A stretch of DNA of 64,000 bases from Erpobdella octoculata (Eukaryota > Annelida > Clitellata > Hirudinida > Erpobdellidae): assembly GCA_963978895.1 (NCBI GenBank), contig OZ022241.1:11117356-11181355 (forward strand). The letters are read 5' to 3'. A model generated the notes under the pieces. The model worked only from the letters and a program-made list of their open reading frames with translations. It did not search any database and was not told the origin of the DNA. Positions 36,801 through 49,100 of this stretch are shown in pieces (positions within the stretch are counted from its first letter, which is position 1; every line of letters starts with the position of its first letter). A program made the position numbers and the translations under genes.

Positions 36801-39800
36801 TGATTATCTTTTATTTATTTATTTAATTCAAGAATATATTAACATATTTACAATTGTTTTAGGTTTTTTTAATGAAATTCTTCATAAGTTAATAATTTTG
36901 TTCCATCTAGAACGCTCAATGAACAGCTTGCAACAAAGAGCAAAGATCTGTCGGATTTCCGATTAAAATGTTCCAAGTTGGAAGGACAAGTTCGTATGCG
37001 ATGATCGCTTTTTCCATGTGGGAAATTCTTCAACATAAATTTTAGTGTTTTTCTTTAAATTTATTTTACAGTTGGAGTTTGTGAATGGGAGATTTAAATC
37101 GCTGCAAAATAATGTGGAATCTCACAAGAAAGAAGCAGAACTTGTGAAAGAGAGAAATCAAAAACTGTCTGAATCAATGGCAAAGCAGCAACAGACTGTT
37201 ATCATGATTAGAGAAGTATGATTATTATTTATTGTAATGCTTTGTGAAGTATGATTATTATTTGTTGTAATGATTAGTGAAGTATGATTATTATTTATTG
37301 TAATGATTAGTGAAGTATGATTTTTATTTATTGTAATGATTAGTGAAGTATGATTATTATTTATTTTAATGATTAGTGAAGTATGATTATTATTTATTGT
37401 AATGATTAGTGAAGTATGATTATTATTTATTGTAATGATTAGTGAAGTATGATTATTTATTTTAATGATTAGTGAAGTATGATTATTATTTGTTGTGCTT
37501 GAGTTTTTACTGAGTAAATTGCTAAAAGTTACTTCGTTGAAAACAGATTACAATTAAATGTCTAAATATTCAATGTGCTGAGCATTCATTTGTTACTGAA
37601 CAACCACTGAATATATAAATAGTTTGTTAAACTTATTATTTGTTAAACTTGTTTCATTAAAGGAGTTGACACAATACCAAAAGAGAGCAGCAGAAGCTGA
37701 AGTGAGATGTAGCAGTTTGCAAATGGAGAAAGAGAAACTGAAGATAATCGAGGCGACGCTGACAAGTGAATTGGAGTCGGCCAGATCAGAAAGACATTCG
37801 AGAGATGTCGTCCTCAGAAATCTGGAATCTATTCAGGTATGTCACAGTCCTACCTAATTACTCATCGTTCTGGATGTGCTTACACTTATAGCAGTAATGT
37901 TTCAACATGGCTTATTAATAATGGCTTCTACTCATCGATCTACTTATCGATTGTGTGCTAGGCATTCCGAGTAGGGTACATTTGATTCTTCTAGCTGGAA
38001 TGCTTTCTACAGATTTAAATGTTTCATCGAGTGGTCTGTTTGGTTGATCTGATTTGGTTGTGCAGGACGTAGATGTTGTGTCGCATATTTGAATTCTCGT
38101 TTTCGAAATAACTTCAAATGTCAATTTAAAATTTTTTATCGGTTTTTTAGAATAACCTGGAAAGGTCTGAATTTGAAACGAAGAGAAGATTGAACCAGAG
38201 AATTGAAAATCTCGAGAAAGAAAACGCCATCTTGAGATCAAAGGCAGATGACATAACAGATATACAAAAGTCATCTGTGTATCTTCTCGAGGTTTTAAAT
38301 TTTGAATTCTTGTATTATATTTTTCCCGATATCGTTCATTTCTGCCACTTGTTTGTGTAAACCTTGAGTTGAGTTTTAGTTAAATAATTCAAATATAAAT
38401 AATGCACATTATAGAGACAGTTGAAAGACTCTCACGAAGAATTGGAACGCTTTAAAGCGAAATGTGCAGGACTTGAAGATATGTTGAAATCATCGGACAG
38501 CCTTGTTGAGCATCTCAGATCTGAGGTTTGTTGTTGTGTTTGTTGGATCACTGTTGTCCGGATGAATGTGCAGCTGGTTGTCCTTAATATCACTGATGTG
38601 CTGATTCTTAATTTTTTATGCTCCTAGGAATCCGTGCTGCAGAAGAAATTGTCAGAAATTGAAACAAAACTTGCCGAAAAGGAGAGAGGTTGGATATTTT
38701 TGTTTCCTGTCATTTATATTATATTTATTGATTCCATAAAATTTGATAAATATTTATTATATTATTAATTTATTCATTGAATTTTTTTAAAATAAATATG
38801 AAATTCTATGCAACAACAGTGCTCGAAAGCAACGAACTTCACCAACTTTTGAAAACAGAGGCCATCAACTCGAGAGCAAAATTGGATCAAGTTTCTAATC
38901 AACTGAAAGGTGAAGAAATATTGATTTGACATTTTTTACTATATATTAAAAATAGTTTTCTCACTTAATAGTTTTAATCAATTTTGATGAGAGGAATTTT
39001 AAAGAATTCATAATTTAATATTCATAATTTGATTACATTTAGCGAAAGAACAAGAGTTAATAGAAATGGAGAGGCATCTTCTTCAATATAAAGAGATGGC
39101 AGAAAACCTTGAAAACAGTTTAAAGGAACAGAATGAAGCAAGTTCTCACTTCAAAGAAACATTGGAACAACAACTTGTTGACATCAGACAAGGTTTTTTG
39201 TTTTTCAACAATTCTTTAGATTTAAATTACAATGCAGCTATTATTTTCATCTTCTTCATAGCAATTTTAATGAGATTATGATGGCATGCGATTGTCTTGC
39301 ATGCGTAGATGAAAATCCTTTATCGAGAAGTTTTAGTTACTTTTTATATACCAATGTCTTTTGTACGTTTATAGCACTGGATGACGTAACGGCCCAGAAT
39401 GAATTGTTGTACTCTGAAAAAATGGGATTGGAAGATGAAGGAAAACAATTGAAGGATCAGTTGGAAGATCTGATGCAGGAAAAGAATCAGCTTGCTAAAC
39501 ATGCTCTCATTGTAATATCTTGCTTCTTTTTTATTTCAATTTGAAACTTTTTATTAGAAATGTATATAAAATGTTGCTGATAGTGTATTAAATATTTTTA
39601 TAGTATTTTTAAAATATTTGAGTTAAAGTTTGACAATAGTTAACGAGGCGTTAGTTAGACTTTTAGGCCGTGAATCATTTATGTAACTTTTATTCAGTCG
39701 GAGACTCATCATTGTTTCATTCATATTCACTAGGATCCGGGAATAGTCGATGAATTAGAGAAATTGAAAGAAGAACTTCAAGCTGTTCAATCAATCAAAG

Positions 39801-42800
39801 ATCAAGCTCTTCTCAATGAACAAATCGCCAGGAAAGATCTTGGACTGCAAGCTGTCGATGCTCAACAGGTTTGTTTTGATACCATCAACGTGTGTTTTCT
39901 TTTATGCGTCTTGTTGTCATTTAAATTACTTGATTCGAATTCCTTATTTTTAAAGGCTCATGCAAACTATGAAAGGGAGCTCGTATTGCATGCAGCTGAT
40001 GTTGAGTTGTTATCAACTGTGAAGAGTGAGGTATGTGGAAGAATTATTTTTCTATTTGATTTGATTTGTAATGTAGATCTGCCTGCCAATTATCAGTATC
40101 TTTATCCAGTTTAAAATTTTATAAGCCTGCTTAAAATATGGGGCTTTTTGAGTGTTGATATTTTTTGTATTGGATACATATTGTATGCATCTCAATGTGT
40201 GTTTACAGCTGGCAGAAGTTTCTAAACAACTGGCTGATGAAAAAGCTCTAACAATGACTAACAAATTGAAGAGAGAACATGAAAAGGTTTTTTTGAGTAA
40301 CTTTTTTTATTTCTAAATAGTAATTTATTTTAAATTTGATTCGTAAATGGATTTGATTTTTTTATCTTTAAAGGCTGCCTGGATAGAAAAAGAACAAGAG
40401 TTGAATGAAAAGGTATCTGTTCTGAAAGAGAAGTTGATATCAATGCAGAATCAAAATACACTTCTACACGAGGAACTTGGACAGGTAAGTAATGATTTCT
40501 ACAATATAAACAATAAATATATTTAATATTAATGTTTATTAGCTGCATTCACTTATAAATCAAGTTATGAGTCGACTTTTTTGTTTATAATTTTACATAA
40601 TTCATCCTAGTATGTCATTTTTGTTGTTTCCAGCTATCCCAGAAGATGTTGGAAGTACAAAAGACACAAGAGATAGAATACGAAAGTATGCAGACACAAG
40701 CCTCATTGATTGTCGATAAAGAAACGTCCACACAGAAGTCATCTGAACAGCTGTTTGAGGTCATAAGGTCAGTCAGCAGCAGCAGCTTAATTTTTATTTC
40801 TTATTGTGAGAGATTTGTTTCAATACATAATATTTATTTATCATTAAATGTTGCAGATTTTTGAGAAGAGAAAAGGAGATAGCAGAAGTGAAGTTTGAAA
40901 GTCTTGAAGCAGAAACTGTCAGACTTAGAAAACAATCGGAACATCTGAAAGTACAACTTGCTGAGACTGAAGATTCTCTTGTTAGGGAAAGAGAACAACT
41001 TCAAGTAAGTGTTTTGTTATTAATTGATCATTTTTTAAAGTTTTATTATTATTAATTTAATTTATTTAAGTTTTATTATTAATTTAATTTATAATTTATT
41101 TTAGTTTTATTCTTATTAATTTAATTTTACATATATTTTTATTGTTTGTATTTTTTAAATATTTTTCACATGAACTCATTAAATAGCTGTTTATTTGATT
41201 AATTCTTCCATTTTATCTAATTTAATGCATTCATTTGATTTTTTCTCCTCGTGTTTCCAGGTGAAGCTACAGACGACAGCTCAACAGGCAGAAATGCTTC
41301 GTAAGATTGAAAGCATCAACGTCTTGCAGGACAGTAATCAACTCCTCAGAGCCGAAAGAGACAGAATCTCTACTCAAATGAGAGAAATACAAATCAAGGT
41401 TAGCAAACAACATTCCTATACAATCTGATCAAGAAGCTTAATAATTTTATTCAAATATTCAATGCCCTATTTTAATAAAAAAAAATTTTTCTTTAACAAT
41501 CAGATGGTTGAGCTGGATAGTAAGGTCGTCCCACTTGAGAGTAAATGTGCTGACTTGGAAAGTGAACGTGAAGCTCTACAAAAAGAAATCGAACTGGCAA
41601 GAGATGAGGCAAGCAGATGGAAGTCAAGAACTGCTCAGCTGATTGAACAGTGCAGCAAATTTGATCCTGAAGAATTCAAAAGAGCCATGTGTGTTTCTTT
41701 GTCTTTGTTTTAACTTCAAATTGCTGGCGCTGCCATTGGCTTTTATCTTAAGAAATATTTTGTTTAATTGAATGAGTAGAGATATATATATGTCTCTGCT
41801 CAATTTAATAATTTTGAATTTTGCTGAACATTTCATCTAAACTTTTCTGCATTGATTTTTTGAATTTTATAATTCAAAAATTCATTAAATTTTTATGTTA
41901 GTGAGGAGAGAGATGTTATGAAAGTTCAGTTGAAAGCAGCTACAGATGATGCTCAGAAGTTAAGGTTGGTCGATGCTCTATTTGTTTATATTTTTCTGTA
42001 TGATTTATTAATATTTTATATTAATTTCTATTTTTTTTAATTATTTTTTTAAAGGAATGAGGTTTCAAGATTGAATATACAAGTTGTCACGATTCAGTGA
42101 GTTGTTTGAGTTGTTTAGATTGCGAGTGGCCGACCTAAGTGATTTTACAGCTAAAAAATTTATTATATTATCTTTTGTAGCATATAAATTTTTATATTCC
42201 CATATACAAAAATTAAACCTGCTATACAATTGTATAATTCTTATTCAGAAAAAAAAATTTTTGAGGCTAACTTCAATATTTTTAAATTAGAATTTTTATT
42301 TAAATTCTAGAATTAGTAAAAGCGAGCGGGATGCAGCAGAGTATGCGCTCTCGTGTATATTTGATATTTACATTAAAAATTTTGCTTACAGAAATGAATT
42401 GCAACAATCAAGAATACAACTCGAGAAGACCAGGTTAGATGAAGAAATTCTTGCAAATTCTACCATATTGATACAAAATCTTGATTCATTTTATTTAAAT
42501 TGTTATTTTTTCATTATCAGTGAAGAATTAACGAGTGTGAAAAGTCAGTTTGAAGCCGATGCCGAGGAAAAGAATAAAACCATTGCACAAGTAAGTTTTA
42601 AATATATTGTTGATTAACAAGCTGTGAATATGCAGTCGATTAACAAGTTGTGAATATGCAATTAACCAACTGTAAATATGCAGTCAATTAACAAACTGTA
42701 AATATGCAGTCAGTTAACAAACTGAATTCTGATCATTTACAAATTGTTTTTGTTTCTGATCAACCAGCTGAGGAAAATAGGAAGAAAATATAGAATGCAA

Positions 42801-45800
42801 GCAGAAGAAGTCCAGAAAGAACTCGATGAATTGAAGTTGAAGTCTGATCAAACCGATATGATTGCCGACTTGCACGGTTTGTTTTGAATTAATTAATTTA
42901 ATTAAATTTCTAGTTATCTCTTTCTTGTTTATATGATTTATCAATTAATTTTTCAGTGAGGTTGTCAGCCAGTGAGCAGCAATATAGCAAAGAGGTGGAG
43001 AAAGTTCTCCAGCTGCAAAAGACCATAGATGATCTTAACAGTCGATTGTCTGCAATGGATGCCAATGCAAATATTTCCAATAAGAAATTAAAGGATTTAG
43101 AAGCCTCAGAATCTCATCTTGCAGAGGAATTGAATAAATTGAAACAGGTGATTATTTGTTTATTAGTATTACTGTTGTTATTAATATGATCATTTTATGG
43201 CTAATACATTCTTTGGGATGATCTTATGATGTGGCTGCAATTAATACTTGTGTCATCAGCTCTCTGTGTATCTTTTTGTGGTTCTAAGTTATATAGAACT
43301 TGATGTATCACTTTGATTGGTGTAAGAGGCAAAAACTATGGTGTAGAGACATGCACGAGCTGATATAGCTCAGTTCGTGCATGTCTCTAATACCGGATTC
43401 ACTAGGAATATATCTATGTATAAAGAGCTGTTTAACTGGCACAGAAGACTAGCAGAGAAACTAATTTGATCATAACCGAATACATTTTTTTGTTTTTTAG
43501 GATCACACTCAGTTGATTAAAGAAAAGACAGAAGTAGAAGCAGCTCACAGCAAACTGGTTGACGAAATAAAGAGATCAGAAGAAGGAGCGAGAAACATTT
43601 CATCTGAGGTTGAATCGTTGAAGAAGGAACGAGAACAGCTGACCAAGGTTGTATCTCGGACTTCCGAAGAAAACATCAAACTCACCGAAGACGTTACGAA
43701 ACTGTCAGACGAAAACCAAAAACTGACCGACGACAACATGAAAGCTGCCGAAGAAAAAAAAGATTTAGATAAGAAATACTCGCAAGCTCGCAGTTATTTG
43801 GTCAGTGCCAAGAAGAAGATGGAAGATCAGAAAGCAGATATTGAAAAGTTATCGAAAGAGAATGAAGATCTCTTAAGGAAGGTATTGCTCACATCTGCTT
43901 CGAATAGCGATTTAAGAGAGAAAAATTGTCAGGATCAGCAGACAAGTCCTGCGAGAGGTTGGAAATTTGTTACACGTTTATTGGAATTTAAAAGTTGAGG
44001 TGTTATTTTATCAAATTTACTTTTTTTTTGTATTTTATTTAATTGTTTTCAATATGTATTTGAATAATTTAGATATGGAGTGGTCCTTGCAAATTGAAGA
44101 GACCATGCAAGAGTTGAACAGCGCCAGAGAGTTGTGCGATAGATTGCAAAAGGAAAATCTTGAACTCAAACAAAGAGTAAGTTTTTTTCAAAAAATTTGA
44201 ATTTATTTTATGTAACATTAACATGATGTTTGAAAATGAATATTTTGCTTGCAGATGAGTCTAATGCAGAAAGAAATTGAACAGTTGAGAAAGCAAGTCT
44301 CTCAACATACAAGTAAACCGATATTGACCGCACCACCTGTCGAAAGAAACATGTACGACTGCTTAATGATTCTTCTTTTAAAATCCTTAATACATTTCAT
44401 TTTAATTATTTATATTATAATAATAATTTATTTAAAATAATTTAATTTCGAATTACAAAGACTTACCGGGACGCCATCGGACATGGGGCAACGTCGAGCA
44501 AACATTCGACCAATGACGTGTAACCCGTCGGCTGCCAACCCCACCCACCAGCAGAAATATTCCACTCCTGTCCAGCCTGTCAGAAGAAATGCCGAAGTAC
44601 TCGCATCGACAGCTACCATGGTTGCTTCCATCAGACCGATGGCAGTCGCCCAGTCTCAGCCCGTTACCTTGACAACTCCGATGGCAACTGTCATGCCAAC
44701 TGCTCTCAATGTTCAAGAAAGTTAGTTCAAAGTTGTGGTTGTTGATGTTGTATTTTTGTAAGGAGGAAGCAGATTATTAATGGAAACATAAGGAAGATGT
44801 TGTTTATATGGTAGCTGTAAATTAACGACGTTATGTCTTTTCAGATGAGAGCACACCGAATGTGATTTTATCACAATCTGTGATCACTTCTCATCAAGTC
44901 ATGAGACCAACACAGCAAGTACAACCTGTTTCACACACTGAAGAATCGACAGGTTGAATAAACTGATTAAATTACATCTGCTTGTTTATTAATGAGGTTG
45001 TCTCGTATCATACGAGTCATATGGCAGCTCAAAGGACTATTTTTCAGTATTAATTTTTTTTTTCATTCACATTGTTGACTTCAAAATGACAGCCGATTGA
45101 ATATTTATTAGTTTCATCATCTGGAGAGCCTGGAGGTCCATCGACGTCTCAGGAACATGCCCCCCTGCCCGCCATGAGCACTGCCAGTATACAGCTCGGT
45201 GAGGGCAGTTCCATGTCTTCTCAGGCAGGCGGTCCAAGTGGAATCGGTCCGAACGTCAATTCTAATAAGAGGCAGAGAGAGGAAAATAAGAGGTGAATGT
45301 TCATTTTATTTGATTACCTAATTATGGTGGTTGTCTTATTTTCAATCTTGTTTTTAATTGCTTATTAAAATTACAGTCAAGATGATTCGAGTGAGCATGA
45401 AGTGGAAGCTCCATCAAAACGATCCAAACTTCTGGTAAGCATTTAAATTTCTTTTATTTCACATATAACATGTGATATACATGTTATGTTGTGTGCTGAT
45501 AATCAATATTATTTTAATTGCTCTTGTTTCATTGCTTCTAGATAGGAGAAGCAGCTGATACAACTCAGTCAGCAGCAAGTGCATGTCTGCCACCTGCCCA
45601 TGAGGTTGAGAGGGAAGCTGCTTCGAGAGCTCAGCCAATCGATGCACAGCAGCTTTCACAAGCAATTGCCATGGTTCGTTTGTAAAGATTTAATATTGAG
45701 AAGCCGGGAAATTTTTAGTCTCACTTTAAATTGATTTACTTTGAATGCTTATACTTTATTATTTATTGGTTGCAATAGTATTTTGAACAACGTTTTTCTT

Positions 45801-46080
45801 TATAATGTGTATTCTTGAATGAACAAAATCTTTTTTCAATTTACAAGGTGAAAAGAGATTCTGAGCCAGTCACAACTTCCCTTGAAGGTCACGGTCTCTA
45901 TAACAATCAGGTGTGCTGTTTGTTGTCATTTAATTGATATACTTTTATAATCTCACAGCCTCACTTACTCACTGGCTGTGTCTGAAATGCTGACTCACTC
46001 ACCTAGTTTTACAATGTGCCTATCCTTATCCTTAAACAAGGAATGGTTTTCGCCATTTTAAAATATTTAATCACTTGTCC

Positions 46081-46120
<40 letters not shown>

Positions 46121-49100
46121 CAAGACGTTTATTCACAGAAAAAACCAAAAATCAGAACAGAAATATCAACCTAAAAAAAGTAAATCATGTAGGACATTTG
46201 AAAGGGATATTAATCCCGCTAGAGAAACATCCTATACAAATTATAATAAAACCTATTTACACGGTATAAAGTCACAAAAGCGTGTAGACGCAACCAGCTG
46301 CTTAACCGCTCTCTTGAAGGCATCAATGCCCAGAGCCCTGTAGTCCGAAGGCAGAAAGTTCCAAAACCGTGGACCGAAAAATCCTATTGAATACATTTTT
46401 AGAGTTGTATGAATCACATTAGATCGATAATGATTAGTAGATCTAGTATCATAAGAATGAACCGAAGATGTCATTGAGAAGGAATTTAGTAAGGTATGAG
46501 GAAGTAAGTTATTATGATATCTATACATAAATAAAAGTGATTGATAAATGCAAATCTGATCAATTGTTAAAATATTGGTAGCAGTAGGTTCCACCGGGGA
46601 AGAGAAGGGATGACAAAATATGATTTTTAGAACTCGAGTTTGAAGAATAGCCAGAGATGAAATTCGACATTTATAATTAGTACACCATATGAAGTTACAA
46701 TATATTAGGTATGGATAAATCAGTGAATAATACAACAGCAAAAGAATTTTAGAGGGGACGAACCATGAGATTTTGTAAAGTACACCAATATTCTTTGAAA
46801 TTTTCATAGAAATGTATCGTATGTGATCATTCCAAGTAATATGTTGATCAATGTACAAGCCCAAGAATTTTGTACAGGATACATTAGCTATTTCACTATC
46901 ACGAATGCACAGTCTTATGCTGCCGATGTCAATCCTCTTTTGCGGATTGTGAAATATAATAAAACATGTTTTATCCATATTCAGAGAAAGTCTATTTTTT
47001 ATAAACCAATCAGAGATGCACATTAATTCTCTGTTTATGTTATCAATTAAGGTTGCAAGTGAATAGTCAGAAGCTAAGACGTTAGTATCGTCGGCATACA
47101 AGGTAAATTCGAAAAACGCTGAAGACGAAACAATGTCATTAATATAAATAAGAAATAACAAAGGGCCTAAAAGTGAACCTTGAGGAACCCCACAAGAAAT
47201 AGATTTTTCCGATGAGCTAAAACCATTGTAAGTAACAAACTGTTTTCTATTACATAAATAATTTTCAAACCATCTTAAACATGCACCACCAACACCATAG
47301 CAGCTGAGTTTAGTAAGTAAGATGACATGATCAACAGTATCAAATGCCTTTGACAAATCAAAAAAGAGACCAATAGAATACATGCCACAATCCAAATCTT
47401 TAAGTATTCTGTTATGAAAGTTAGTAATTGCCATATATGTAGAGTAACCTTTGCGAAAACCATATTGACAATCGTTTAGAATACCATGAGAATTAAAATA
47501 ATCATATAAACGTTTTTTTGTATGTTTGTTTGTCTGTCTGCGAAATTTTGCTATCAAGGTTTAGACCATTTTCCGAAAATTTACAGCTCTGAAACTTTTA
47601 ATATTTTTTTTTTCAATTTATCTAAACCATCAGGAGGACAACTCAAGAGGAACTCCACTGCTTGGCACGTCATCTACCGAAGGACTGAACAACATGGCTA
47701 CTTCGGATGAACTTCCAGATTACCAGGACCTTGAATACGACCCGACGAATTCGACCGATCCTACGACATCCGGTCAAGTGTCAGGTGAGGTAGATGACAA
47801 CATGATGATGGTGATCGGTGCTGAAGATGTTGTCAACCAAGAAGAAGATGTTTTGGGCGAGGATGAACACATGCTGGAAGAACGAGTCGACCATAGCTCA
47901 CAGAGAGGTCGTGATGATAATGATGACGACGATGAAGATGATGATGTCATCTTTGTCGAGGATGATGAGGTTTGTGCACTGTTATTATTAGCATAATTTA
48001 TGTGACTTAATTGAAGTTGGGTATGGTAACTTTAAACCTGTTTTGTCATAACTTTTGTTGTGTAGAAGTTTGACCAAGAATATCAGGAAATCAACTCGGT
48101 TGAATATGAAGAACAGGAAGCTGGTACAGAAGAAGCAGGACAAGAATATGTTGATTCTGAAGAGGTTAATTTCTATTTTTTAATGTTTGTAGTTTATTTT
48201 TATTATTGTTTAAAGTGTAGTTTTTTAGTTTAGAATAATATATTCAATTTGCTGTGAAACAGAGAGAGGATAAAGAGTACCTGGACTACGATATCGAAGT
48301 TAAAACAACTGGAGGATTTGATAACGACAATTATGTTCAAGAAGACGGTTTGTATTAATGTTGTTCTGTACTGCTCTAAACTAGTTAAAAGATCGAATAT
48401 ATCTAATTTTTTAAATTGGTAAAATTGTTTTTATCAGATGATGAAAATTCTTTAGTAAATTTGGATGATGATGATGAAGATGAAGAAGAAGATGATGAAG
48501 AGCGAGACAGCATGGCACCACTTGAAGTTCTGCCACCTTCATCTTCTGCATCACTCACTCATGGTTAGTCATATAATAGTTCTCTCACAAATATTAAGGT
48601 TTGTAACTAAGTGGTTTATTATTATTATAATTATTAGTACAATAATTATTATAATTAATATTATAATTATAATAATTATTATTATAATTATTATTATCAT
48701 TGTTGTTGTTGCTAGAAGCTGCTCCACAGCAGAGTTCCTCGTCATCCGATTCGACTCCTCTCCTTCCATCGCAGTACATGAGGACCGGATTCTCTCAACC
48801 GGACAATCCACAAACTTCGTTCATTCCTCCAGCGACCAGTAGAAGCATGTTGACTTCTTTCTCATTCGCTGTAAGTGGTCTTCATTTAGCTGATCATTTT
48901 ATTTTAATTTTATATTCTTCTGTTAAGTGGTCTTCATTTAGCTGATCATTTTATTTTAATTTTATATTCTTCTGTTAAGTGGTCTTCATTTAGCTGATCA
49001 TTTTATTTTAATTTTATGTTCTTCTGTTAAGTGGTCTTCATTTAGCTGATCATTTTATTTTAATTTTATATTCTTCTGTTAAGTGGTCTTCATTTAGCTG

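Noticed and set aside
44428..44725. Minus-strand frames opposite TPR exon 48
   Set aside because: Shadow frames over a GC-richer conserved TPR exon whose plus-strand reading matches the family.
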